NCBI GenBank assembly: GCA_016584305.1
Contig: JACEEZ010018920.1
Location: 26,253-90,252, forward strand
Source: Chionoecetes opilio
Lineage: Eukaryota > Arthropoda > Malacostraca > Decapoda > Majidae
Length of the DNA: 64,000 nt
Reading direction: 5' to 3'
The translations under genes and the position numbers were made by a program. The notes below the pieces were generated by a model. It had not been told where the DNA came from. It made no database searches and saw only the letters and a list, made by a program, of their open reading frames with translations. Positions 32,462-42,598 of this stretch are shown piece by piece. The number at the start of each line of letters is the position of its first letter. The first letter of the stretch is position 1.

Positions 32462-34921
32462 CACTGGGGAACAAATTTTTGTTGAGTTAGGTCTGACACT
32501 TGTTATTAAGTAATTTTTGGGTGCTGAATCCAAAACTGATCTCAGTTTTTCTCTATCACGTCAAGTTTTTGAACTGTAGGATTTTCGTTTTCTTAAAAAA
32601 TATGAAAAATACTGTACATAACAGTAACAGTGCTTATTTTATAAAAAGTTGCAAATGTTAACATACAATGAAAAATGAAAGAAATAGGCATGAATATAAT
32701 TTTATTTAACATTATCATGTTTTTAGAAAGGATAAGGCTATAATTGTGTGCAGTTAAGGTAAAAATTTACGTTTGTAGCTTTGTCTGGAGTGTTCAACTT
32801 GAGGACTATCGCGTTTGATGCTCCAACAATAGTCAGCCATCATATGCACATCCCATCTACCCTGGTAACGTTCTTCCATAACCTTCAAATCTTGGTGAAA
32901 TCGTTCACCTTGCTCGTCGCTAGCAGCACCAAGATTTTCCGGAAAGTTGGCAAGATGGCTATGCAAAAAATGTACTTTAATACTCATGTTGCAACCAAGC
33001 ACTTTGTAGCTCTCCAATAGTTTCTGAACAATTTCTGTGTAATTACTTGCACGTGTATTTCCAAGAAAGTTCTTGACGACGTCTTTGAATGATAGCCAAG
33101 CATTCTTTTCAAGGTCTGACATAGTACCGTTGAAATGTTCATCTTTGATGAGCTGTCGAATTTGTGGACCATCAAACACACCGGCCTTGATTTTTTCAAT
33201 TGACAGTCCAGGAAATGCCAAGATGATGTACTTCAAACAGTCGCCATCAGTTGACAATGCTTTTACAATTGTTTCATGAGACCTAGTTTATGTGCAGAGG
33301 TGGGAATATTATTTTCTTCCTGTCAACAAGTGGCTCATGTACAATGTTTAGGATCTCCAGGTTTAAGATCAGATCTCGGAGGCCAATTCGTCTGAACCCA
33401 ATGCTTCTCTCGAGCTCTGCTATCCACATACAGAGAAAGCAGGGATACTTTGTGTATATACGTTGTTGACCAAGAAGTGAAGGACACCATTTTAAGGTCA
33501 ACACAGATGATCCAATTGTGTTTGTCATATTGCAATAACTCAATGACTCTCTTTACATCTCCATATTCTTCACGAAGACAGACCGAAATGCCCAATAGGG
33601 ACTGCGCCAAACAAATTGCCATTGTGTAGAAGGACACACTTCAAGCTCCGCTTTGAGCTATCAATAAACAATCGCCATTCATTTGGATTGTAGATTGAAA
33701 GCCCTAATTCCTTCAGTAAACCAGGAATGTTATGGCAAAACACAAAACCGCTGGCACTTCGAAAGTACTGCAGAAATGTACTTTCTCTGGTTCGAAAGTA
33801 TGATACCTTCACTCCTTGTTCAAGTATGTTTTTCTCGTTCAGTCTTGATGCTAGTATTTCTGAAGCTTTTTTGGATAGGCCCAAATCACGTGCTAAATCA
33901 TTCAACTCGTGCTGATCAAATCCCCTACGAACTGAATCCTCGTGAATGTCAAAATCTGCATCATTGCTGTCACTGCGTTCTTCAACATCACTCAGATCTT
34001 CTAGAGGAGGTAGTTGTTCGAAAACAGGCACTGGAATTTCAGCTGAATGAGGCATTGGTCTTATAGCTGACGATAGATTAGGATATTCTATTTTACTTTT
34101 ATTTTTCTTGTTAAATCCTGATGTTTTCACTAAACAAAAGTAACAGTCTGTGGAATGATCTTTTTGCTCTCGCCAAACCATGGGGATACCAAATGCCAAC
34201 TTTTCACGTGTTCCTTTGGTCCACATCCGTAATCTCTCGACACACTGCTTGCACACTTTGTGAGGGGCCCATAGCTTGTCTGATCACCGAGTTTCACTTT
34301 AAAATATGCGAAATATGCTTGTTTAACAAATACGCTGATGCTTGCCCTCTGACTTGGAATGGTGAAACTACCACATATATAGCAGAAGGAGTCAGGGTTG
34401 TTTAGGCATTTACGACGAGACGTAGCAGGAGCAGACATGATCTGAAACAAAAGAAATATATACCTATGTAAATAAAACACTAAGCTGGAATAGTTACAAG
34501 CTTTGAAAACAAAACAAAAACAGCATAAAACGAAATAGAAATTACAATGGTATGTTGTTACAAGGTTAAGAGAAAAGCATTAACAAATCCTCCTAATTCC
34601 TACTATCCTAGCTTTCTGTTTGCAGATATTGATAGTACTGACCTATTGGGAGCTGCACACACCTCTCACCGCACTGTCTCAATTGTAACTGCACAAACAA
34701 ATTGCCACATAGCTCTCGATGAGTCAAATCGTAATCAGCTGGCAAGTTTTACTACAGCTCACAAGTGGAATTTTGCTTATCTGAGGGTAAGCTGTGGAGA
34801 AAAAACTTGACGTGCTAGAAAAAAAACTGACTACAGATTTGGAATCAGCATGCCAATTTTAGTCTAAATAAGCTCAAAAATCTAACTCAACAATTTTTTT
34901 CTTTCAAATTGTTCCCCAGTG
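32462..34921 (-). mobile_element. CACTA-like DNA transposon, block copy 2
   Basis: 2,460 bp bounded by CACTGGGGAACAAATTTTTG and its inverted partner, with exact TAA duplications at 32,459-32,461 and 34,922-34,924. This copy shows the target duplication without error. Confidence 0.88.
32754..34438 (-). CDS. Transposase-like protein, block copy 2
   Basis: Same gene as at 26,907-28,596. The ATG is at 34,438-34,436. The N-terminal 228 codons from HKVCKQCVERLRMW to FGAVPIGH are open (33,570-34,256), and the C-terminal part from ALSTDGD-like to SYKRKFLP is open at 32,754-33,257. The remaining breaks differ from those in block copy 1, so a real locus could hold an intact gene of about 560 codons. 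The protein is presumed to cut and join the element's CACTG ends. That role is inferred from position between the inverted repeats and the Cys/His-acidic layout. Confidence 0.75.
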
Positions 34922-36003
34922 TAAGGAATAAAATGGGACGAGGACACTACCCTGAGGGACTCCGTACTGAATATGTTGAGGTATAGATAGACAATTCTGA
35001 AATTTTGTACTTTGGGTTTCTACCGGTGAGGTAGTCTCTAAACCAGTCATGTATGATGCCACGTATACCATAATGTTTCAATTTTGTAGTAAGATATCAT
35101 GTTTCACTGTATCAAAAGTTTAGTAAAGTCTATATAAATAGTGAGCATTGTATGTTGAGCATCCAAGGCAGAGTAGATGTTATCGGTGAAGGCGGTCAAA
35201 GCACTAAAGGTACTTAAGCCTTGTCGAAAACCAAATTGTTCTTTGTTGATAATAGATTTTTTGGTTAAGAAATTTAATATAATTTTTTTCATTAATTTTT
35301 CGAATATTTTTGAGTAGGTGCTTAGCAGTGATATTGGTCTGTAATTGTCAATGTTGTCTTTTGGACCTTTTTTATAAATAGGGATTACGGTTCCATGTTT
35401 TAAACATTGAGGAAAAATTCCTTTTTCGATGGACTGGTTGAACAAGATTGATAATGGAACAGCTATTTGTTCTTTATTAGCTTTTAGGAGAGAGACAGAT
35501 ATTTCATGGGTATTACACTTTTGTTTTTAATGAGTTTATTACAGCTGCAACGTCTTGTGGTAGTACTGGAGGAACAATCATTGATGTTGGTAATTACCTC
35601 TCAGAAAGTCAAGTGGGTTAATATCGGAAGGTGGGATGTTGTTATCTAAATTGGAAGCAATATCTGTATAATACTTATTGAAGGCCTCTGCAATATCGGA
35701 TGGGCATCTCATTACTTTATTATTCATTTTTATGTAGGTGAGATACGTTTTTTTATTGTTATTTTTCAGCTGATTTATGGTTTTCCATATTTTGCGTGTA
35801 CCATTTTTAAAGTTTGTAAATATCGACATATAGTATGAAATGTTATGATTTTTTATAATCCTATTTAGGACATTGCGGTATTTTTTATAATAACTTTCAA
35901 AAACAACACCTATTTTATAGTCCTTCAATAGATTATTTTTGGTCTTGACCGATTTAATTACAGCTGACGTTATCCAAGGGTTATGTAGCCGATATTCAGA
36001 AAT

Positions 36004-37685
36004 ACGAAGCGCTAGGATACGGTCCGTTGTTGACTTACCAGGCGTGAACCCAGACTGCTGAGGTCTCTGATGCTTCACCAGATGACTGCGAATCCGTGTC
36101 AGCAATAGATGGGCAAGCACCTTGCCTGGTACGCTGAGCAGTGTAATACCGCGGCAATTGTTGCAGTCCTGACGGTCCCCTTTCCCTTTCCAGATAGGGA
36201 CGACCAGCCCCCTTTTCCAGTCAGGAGGAATGGTACCTGATTGCCACACGGCAGTCAGGACAGCATGCAACCCGCGGATCATGGCCTCACCCCCAACTTT
36301 GAGGAGCTCCGCACTGATATTACAAACACCAGCTGCCTTTCTACCCCTCAACTTTGCTACAGCCTCTCTGACTTCGTCAAGAGAGGGTGCGGTTTCGTCA
36401 ATGGGAGGATCGGCATCCACTGCCTGTAACCCAGTGGTGTGAAGCTGCTCAGTTGGAGGGTCCGCCGTGAACAACTGCCCAAAGTACTCAGCCCAACGAG
36501 CCATCTGCCCATCCATGTCCGACACGAGGCACCCATCTGCTGTTCGAATAGCACTCGCCCGAGAAGGAGACTTGGAACGGAGCTTCTTCAGGGCTCAGTA
36601 GGCGGGTCGGAGGTCATTAGCGTTCAAATGACCCTCGACATCCTCAGCGAGACTCCTGGCATACCTTTCCTTGTCTCTCTCCAGGAGGGTTCTAGTCCGG
36701 CGTGACAGAGCCCTGTGCTGGTCCCGGTTCCCAGCCAGCCTGGCAGCGTGACTCTCCTCGATTTTCTCCAGCGTCTCCGTCGAGACAAAACCACGCCTTG
36801 ACCACGGGCGCTCCCCAATACACTCCTTGGCAGCCTGTAGTGTTTCACGTTTGAAGGTATCCACAGTTCTACAGGGTCCCCGAGAGCACCGAGCACATCA
36901 AACCGATTTGAGACTGCCACCGCATACTCATGAGCACATGTCAAGTCCTTCAGTTTCTCAAGATGAAACACAGTATGGTTACCTCTTGAGATTCTTATGG
37001 ACTTGACATGAAGCTTAAGTGTAGCAACAAGAAGTCTGTGATCTGTTCCAAAGAACTCAGCACTCCGGTAAACCCTGCAGTTCTGGAGGATCCTCCAACG
37101 AGTACTAACGAGGATGTGGTCGATCTCCTTAGCTACCCCTCCGGCATTACTATACCATGTCCAGCGGTTCAGCTCTGGCCTCTGATACCAAGAACCTGCA
37201 ATTCTCAACCTTCTGGATCTTGTAAAGTTCAGAAGCAGAGAACTGTTGGTGTTTCTGGTACCGGAGCCATGGGACCAACACATAACTCGTAGCCATCTCT
37301 CACAGTGCCAGTAGTAGCATTGAAGTCGCCCAAGACAATGAGTGTGTCCCGAGGAGGACACTGGTCTAAAACAGAGTCGAGTTTGGCGTAGAACATTATC
37401 CTTCTCTTCAGTTTTACGCATCTCGGTAGGAGCGTACACTGCAACAAGAGACAAGAAACCCAGAGTGTGTTTCATCCTCACCGCATTATACGCTCATCAA
37501 CCGGAGTAACCTCAACAACTGACGGCTGCAGTTTGCTGGAGATGCCTATAGCTACTCCCCGTACACGGTGACCATTGCTCATGCCGGACCAGTAGTAGGT
37601 GTAACCCCACTGCTAGTCTCGCCACTGCCAGGCCTCCTCGTCTCAGAGAGTCCCACTATATCCACCCTCAGCCTACTGAGGGTCA
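36004..37685 (-). pseudogene. Inner RTE 5' half, block copy 2
   Basis: The cleaner version of the same piece. One frame carries the endonuclease from MRMKHTLGFLSLVAVYAPTE to HLEKLKDL, including NRWTWYSNAGGVAKEIDHIL and FFGTDHRLLVATL (catalytic-type D/H of the TDHRL motif). A second carries MARWAEYFGQLFTADPPTEQ through the RT fingers, and a third the basic linker (RRRRWRKSRR region). The 5' edge abuts GTGCGTCATT directly. Confidence 0.87.
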
Positions 37686-37695
37686 GTGCGTCATT
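37686..37695 (+). other. Inner RTE target-site duplication, right
   Basis: GTGCGTCATT, identical to 24,191-24,200. Outer RTE coding sequence resumes immediately. Confidence 0.92.
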
Positions 37696-38392
37696 GCCCA
37701 TCACTATTCAACACTTGTATGGACTGGGTATTGGACAAGGTTGTAGATCAAAGTGATTGTGGAGCATCCGTCGGCAACACCAAGATCACTGATTATGTTT
37801 TTGCCGATGATGCAGTAATCTTTGCTGAGTCGCTGGAGGTCCTGGTGATGGCTCTCGAGGCGCTGCACGAGGAGGCAAAGCCTTTGGGACTTGAGGTCTC
37901 CTGGCTCAAGACCAAGGTCCAGGTGTTTGGAGCCTTACTTATATGAAACAGTACAGTTTGTTCATGCGTGCGGCGAGGACATTGATATCTTGGAAAGTTG
38001 TACATACCTTGGTAGTGCAGTCCATAATGACGGCGGATCACGTCAAGAAGTCTTACGGCGGATTGGCATAGCCCCCGGTGTTATGGACTCGCTCAGCGGG
38101 AGTATTTGGCGTTGTCGGTACCTGTGCAGGAGGACAAATTCCGGATCTTAAAGTCGCTTGTGATCCCTGTCTTACTCTATAGTTGTGAGACATGGACACT
38201 AAATAGTGACTTGAAGAGACGAAGGGGCGCCCACAAGGCTCGTGGCTGGGGCAAGTTGATGTTTCTTGTCGGGAGCTGCTTGGTATGGGAAAGCAGCCTG
38301 CATGGGAGCTCGCGCGTGATGGCCCCCGGGAGTGGCGTCGTAGGGTGGTAAGGCGACGCGCCCCCCGACGTATGCCCCCAATGATTGTTTGA
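37696..38392 (+). pseudogene. Outer RTE, segment 3 (RT palm to tail)
   Basis: Resumes with CPSLFNTCMDWVLDKVVDQS, the catalytic YVFADDAVIFAESLEVL, LGLEVSWLKTKVQVFG, SCTYLGSAVHNDGGS and PVLLYSCETWTLNSDLKRR. About 270 bp are deleted between LKRR and the GRPQGSWLGQ region compared with the copy at 24.2-24.7 kb. It ends in the ATTG-type tail (AATGATTGTTTGATT). Confidence 0.88.
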
Positions 38393-38404
38393 TTAAGGGT
38401 GGCG
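38393..38404 (+). other. Outer RTE target-site duplication, right
   Basis: TTAAGGGTGGCG, identical to 20,456-20,467. Confidence 0.92.
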
Positions 38405-38509
38405 GGAGAGGCCCCAGTGGGAGGCGTTGGCTGTTGGGGAAGTCATCATTTTCGTGTATATTTCTTTGTCTCGAGCGGATTTCTGTTTATTTTTTCTTGT
38501 ATTTTCCTG

Positions 38510-38943
38510 AGGGGAAATATAGCCTTGTGCAGAAGAGAAGGATGACCAAAATGATACAAGGGATGCGTATCTTGAGAGACGCAGAGTAAGGGGCGATCTG
38601 ATAGAAGTTTTTAAGTGGATAAAGGGATTTAATAAAGGAGAGGTAGGAAAAGTTCTTACGGCTATTAACCAGGGTAGAACAAGAAGTAACGGATTCAAGC
38701 TGGAAGGGCGTAGATTTAGAAAGGAAATAGGGAAAAACTGGCTCACAAATAGGGTGGTGAATGACTGCCATGGACTCAGTAGACAGGTGTTAGTGCGGAG
38801 TCTTTGGGGGAGCTTTTAAGAGGGGCTGGACAGTGTCATGGATGGGGATGGAGGGTGGATGTAGGTAGTGTTAGGTGACAGGAACTACCACGTGTAGGCC
38901 TCGCGGCCTCTTGTAGCTTCCTTATTTTCTTATGTTCTTATGT
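38510..38943 (+). mobile_element. CR1 retrotransposon 3' end
   Basis: Encodes, with a frameshift near 38,580, QKRRMTKMIQGMRILRDAE, then VRGDLIEVFKWIKGFNKGEV, RTRSNGFKLEGRRFRKEIGK, NWLTNRVVND and the end GLDSVMDGDGGWM. This is the C-terminal pattern of CR1-type RT proteins. The 3' UTR ends in TTCTTATGTTCTTATG, the 8-bp tandem tail typical of CR1. Most of the RT is missing, and part of the C-terminal domain between RDAE and VRGDL is also reduced. It is distinct from the CR1/L2-like element at 25-36 kb. Confidence 0.82.
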
Positions 38944-39023
38944 TTAGTAAATCAGTGAGACTATTAATTGTGTGGTATCATCTCAACATATAAGGTCACT
39001 TTGTTTTTCTTTCCATAACTGAA

Positions 39024-39943
39024 ATGTCACGCAAATAAAGACTGAAGAAACTAAAGGAAAAAGAACTTCAAGTCTTGGCTCGTGATAATGAGAAATTATC
39101 AAAATGGCTGAATTTGTCAAGAAGTGGGGAGAAGGATGATACTCAGGAAGATGAATCAGATTTACAAAGTGTCAGAGAAAGGTCCAGTACATCGGAGACT
39201 GAAGGAGAGTGGAGTGGTGATGCTGAAAAAAAGCAGGAGCAACTCATAGCTCAGGCAAAATATTCGATGAACAAAATACAAAGGACATGAAAATTCAAGT
39301 GAACGAAGATAAGTAGGCGGTAAACGAAAAGCATCCACTGAAAAGGATGCGAGCAGAGCATGACTCACATGCGATGGAAATTCAATCAAGAGAATGTTCT
39401 CAATGACTCACTTTCGATGGAAAATCAAACAGAAACGGGCCAATTTAAACACGGGAGAGGCACCTATAATTTCGTTCTTGCTGTCGATGAGGTATCCCAA
39501 TTATCCATCATACGTAGCCAAGTATAACATCAACATAAATTATGAATTCCGTTAACTACGCTTTTCAGTTGGGCTGAACCAACCAGTTGTAAGTTATCCC
39601 AAGATTGAAAAGAGCCGTTCTTTCCAGAAGCACTGGCATGAGAACAGACCTTACCTTGAATATATTATGTTGAAACTGCTAGTATGTATTGCTTCAGCTG
39701 TCGCTTGTTTCTGCATGAAGACAAGTAAACATGTACCACGCATGGAGGACTACCGGAATAATTAAATGGCATCAAACACTTGACAAAATGAAAGCCTGCA
39801 TCATCTGAAGCTCACATGATTGCTAGGGTGAGGTGGAATAATTTCAAGAAGAGACTGTAAAAGTCCCTGGAAGCAGCAGATGAAAAAAGTCAAGCTGCAA
39901 AAGCTGAAGAGATACATAAAAATAGAGAGGTGTTGCACAGACT
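39024..39943 (+). pseudogene. hAT transposase, segment 1 (N-terminus, TTF-type zinc finger)
   Basis: The ATG at 39,024 is followed by MSRK, a stop, then RLKKLKEKELQVLARDNEKL and SKWLNLSRSGEKDD. A TTF-type zinc-finger region is readable between 39,560 and 39,740 (NQPVVSYPKIEKSRSFQKHW; CFCMKTSKHVPRME), with a stop and frameshifts. Then come SEAHMIARVRWNNFKK-like and KAEEIHKNREVLHRL, where the RTE fragment interrupts it. Confidence 0.78.
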
Positions 39944-40453
39944 CAATCAATCAATCATTACGGGCATACGCCGGGGGGCGCGTCGCCTCGCCCACCCTAC
40001 GACGCCACTCCCGGGGGTCACCACGCGCGAGTTCCCATGCAGGCTCTTTTCCCATACCAAGCAGCTCTCGACAAGAAACATCAACTTGCCCCAGCCACGA
40101 GCCTTGTGGGCGCCCCCTTGGCCTCCTCCACGCCGGATTGTCTCTTACAGATACAACCCGATGGGAAGGATCGGTTTCAGGGTAGCGTGCCACATGCCCA
40201 TATTGGCGCTGGCGCACTGAGCAGGTAATAGTCCTCGATTCAGTCTCACAGTGCAATCGCTGATTTGACACGTAATCATCCCAGCGATACCCCATGATTC
40301 TGCGAAGACACGTATTACCAAAGGCATTGATTCGTCTCTTCAAGTCACTATTTAGTGTCCATGTCTCACAACCATAGAGTAAGACAGGGATCCCAAGCGA
40401 TTTGAAGATAAGGTTCTTTGTCCTCCTGCACAGGTACCGACAACGCCAAATAC
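39944..40453 (-). mobile_element. RTE fragment 3 (3' end only) in hAT
   Basis: 510 bp of the same RTE family on the minus strand: SLGIPVLLYGCETWTLNSDL, KRRINAFGNTCLRRIMGYRW, YGHVARYPETDPSH, AWRRPRGRPQGSWLGQVDVS and REWRRRVGEATRPPAYARND, then TGA in the ATTG tail. A 130-codon part is open. It is 5'-truncated and flanked by GTTGCACAGACT (39,932-39,943) and GTTGTACAGACT (40,454-40,465). Confidence 0.9.
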
Positions 40454-41624
40454 GTTGTACAGACTGATAGACATAATATTATACTTAGTTAGGCAAGGAC
40501 TTCCATTGAGAGGAAAAGATGAAAGTGAAGCAAGTTAGAACAGAGGCAATTTCGTCGAGTTTATCCAAATGTTTGCAAAGTATGATAGTGTAATAAACAA
40601 CCATTTGAATGTTGTTCAGCGTGCTACAGCCCATGGTAAGCCTCAAGTGTCGATGCTGTCTAATTGAATCCATAATGATGTTATTATGGCTATGGGCACT
40701 TATGTAAAAAAAGACTATTTTGAATGAGATCAGGGCAGCCAAGATATATTCGTTTCTGATGGATGAGACAACTGATATTTATCACACTGAACAGGCATCA
40801 ATGTGTGTTCGGTATGTGCAGTATGACGAGATAAAGGAACGCTTTATTGATGTGTGTGACGTGGAAAGCACCACAGGCGAAGAGCTAGAGACCCTCACCC
40901 TGGCATTTTTGGAACGACATGTTCTGCAGATAGAAGATATGAGGGGCCAAGGATATGATGGCGCTGCGAATATGAGTGGTATATATATAGAGAGAGAGGG
41001 CTGCAATCACGAATCCTATACGCAATGAGAAAGCCTTGTATGTCCACTGCCATGCTCACTGCTTGAATCTTGTTCTTGTGGAAAGTTCGCAGTCAAGTCG
41101 CTATTTTGTATAATTTTTCAATCTGGTTGAGAAGTTAAACAGTTTCATATCAATGTCAAGTAAGCGATATGCATTATTTGTGAAAACCCAACTCACCACC
41201 TACCCTGGATCACATCCTCAAGAGCTAAAGAAACTTTCTGATGTTAGATGGTCGTGCCGCGTATCTGCCTTAAGAATTTTGAAAGTGTTCAAGGCAGTGG
41301 TGCAATTTATGTCAATAATATGCGAAATTAGCCCACCTGACCCTGCAGGTGGAGAGGCAGCAATGCTGTAGCGTAGCTAAACTTAGAATTTTTACTCTGG
41401 CTGAAGATGGCAACGCCGGTGTTTATGGAGACCGCCACCGCTTCAGGTGTATTACAGAAGCGAGACCTAGATTTGTAAGTAGCGTGCACAATCACCAATG
41501 GTGTGTTGAAGAGGTTCAGTAAAATGAGAACGGAGGAGAAATTTCATGTTGTGTATCAAAAAGCCACTCAGGAAGCAGAAGACACGTTTATCGAAGTTCC
41601 TACAGAAATTCCAGGTTAAGGTAG
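40454..41624 (+). pseudogene. hAT transposase, segment 2 (catalytic region)
   Basis: Continues ILYLVRQGLPLRGKDESE, NRGNFVEFIQMFAKYDSII, then the best preserved stretch: IYSFLMDETTDIYHTEQASM (first catalytic Asp region), TGEELETLTLAFLERHVL and MRGQGYDGAANMSG (second catalytic region), ALYVHCHAHCLNLVLVESS and KLSDVRWSCRVSALRIL. These are hallmark motifs of hAT transposases of the ZMYM1-like type (DUF4371). Stops and frameshifts make it inactive. It is interrupted at GTAG by the LTR retrotransposon. Confidence 0.85.
41621..41624 (+). other. LTR element target duplication, left
   Basis: GTAG, repeated at 45,813-45,816. Removing the element rejoins hAT sequence around GGTAGACCCAGG. Confidence 0.85.
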
Positions 41625-42413
41625 TGTCACGGTCGGTGACACGAGGTCGCCACCCCAGGCCATGCCCCAGGGACACGTGGGTCTAATTAAGTTAATTCAG
41701 GATATTTAAAACAAGATCAACATATGAAATCCTTATATAATTAACACGCTTAACTCCAACTCCTTGGTACAACAACAGATAAACACGTGAATGCACGGTC
41801 ACAGAAGATTCGCAGATAGGGATACCACGCGCAACGCTGCCCAAATCTCACTCACTCTCACTTTCCGTCTCTCTTTAACTTCCAGCCTCAACACACAAAA
41901 ACACCTTAAGAGCACTTCTACTGAGCGTCTATACCATCACAAAAAGAGTACTCCACTGAGTCTCTATACATAACACAACGCTTCTACTGAACGTTAATCA
42001 TAATCACAAACACAACGCTTCTACTGAATGTTATCTTAGTCACACATCATACTTCCCTCATACTCTCACTTTCCGTAAATACAGCCCACCCGACATCCGT
42101 GAACTAATAATGATTAAAAACACTTCACAAGATACTCACAATACCCTCATATCAAGGGTTAGAAAGGAGGACTCACAAGCCTCCCACGTGATACCCACGC
42201 CGTCACAGCGGCTCCTCACACAACATTATACGAGTGGAATGATTGGAGTGGAGGGCGAAGCGAGGTCACGAACTCTTTTATATGGGTGACCTATCTAGCT
42301 GCGGGTGGCAACCCTCTCGTCACCCATGCTTCCTCCAAAGGGGCGGAGCTACGCTCTGCCCCAGCAATCTTGACCTCTCAACACATACGCGGGAAATATG
42401 AATTTTCGTCACA
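41625..42413 (-). repeat. 3' LTR
   Basis: 789 bp. It matches 44,992-45,812 throughout apart from a single 35-bp unit that is doubled in the other LTR and a 3-bp ACA difference near 41,772. Confidence 0.93.
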
Positions 42414-42428
42414 CCTTCCCCCGTCGAA
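42414..42428 (-). promoter_or_regulatory. Polypurine tract
   Basis: On the element strand CGACGGGGGAAGG directly precedes the 3' LTR. This is the expected position of the plus-strand primer for reverse transcription. Confidence 0.75.
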
Positions 42429-42598
42429 ATAGAAAATTCTCGTAGTGAGAATTTTCGTACCAGAAAAAATAACTTAACATTATACCATAACAATCTTATT
42501 TTATTCACTCTAAAGATTCACTCCACATCTCACTAAATATAATCATCATCAACATACACTCACTAAGCAACCAGAGACATTATCTGGGAGATCACTCA

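Larger units (their letters stand above)
31935..36003 (-). mobile_element. CR1/L2-like retrotransposon, block copy 2 (3' end lost at the N)
   Basis: Same element as 25,397-30,178. The RT 3' half is present only from the join onward (31,935-32,460), and the 5' half lies at 34,922-36,003. A clean frame fuses RTE RT sequence (GFTPGKSTTDRILALR) to this element (ISEYRLHNPWITSAVIKS) at 36,004-36,013, which marks its 5' insertion junction. Confidence 0.82.
24201..37685 (-). mobile_element. Inner RTE-like retrotransposon (minus strand), interrupted
   Basis: A second RTE of the same family, inverted relative to and inserted into the outer one at GTGCGTCATT. The 3' end with an ATTG-type tail is at 24,201. 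The 5' end at 37,685 (or 31,860 in the duplicated block) is truncated inside the endonuclease. It is interrupted by a CR1/L2-like element between the RT motifs LALR and VLVERRR. The span given includes the suspected false duplication, so the true length is about 5.8 kb less. Confidence 0.85.
31935..37768. other. Duplicated 5.8-kb block, second copy
   Basis: Restarts at sequence equivalent to 26,083 and runs through the same elements into outer RTE segment 3. Only this copy is connected to the right-hand flank, and only the first is connected to the left-hand flank, as expected of two overlapping contigs. Confidence 0.9.
20468..38392 (+). mobile_element. Outer RTE-like non-LTR retrotransposon, split in three
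   Basis: A 5'-truncated plus-strand element whose pieces lie at 20,468-20,677, 23,594-24,200 and 37,686-38,392. The intervening DNA consists of later insertions. Exact 12-bp duplications flank the whole. The protein pieces join in order: a linker with MARWAEYFGQLFT, the RT front, the FADD catalytic region, then the C-terminal Arg/Trp-rich domain and an ATTG-type tail. Assignment to RTE rests on the RT and C-terminal style (RRPRGRP, GQVDVSC) and on the CFDP2-like endonuclease in the sister copy. Clade is inferred from general knowledge, not a search. Confidence 0.85.
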
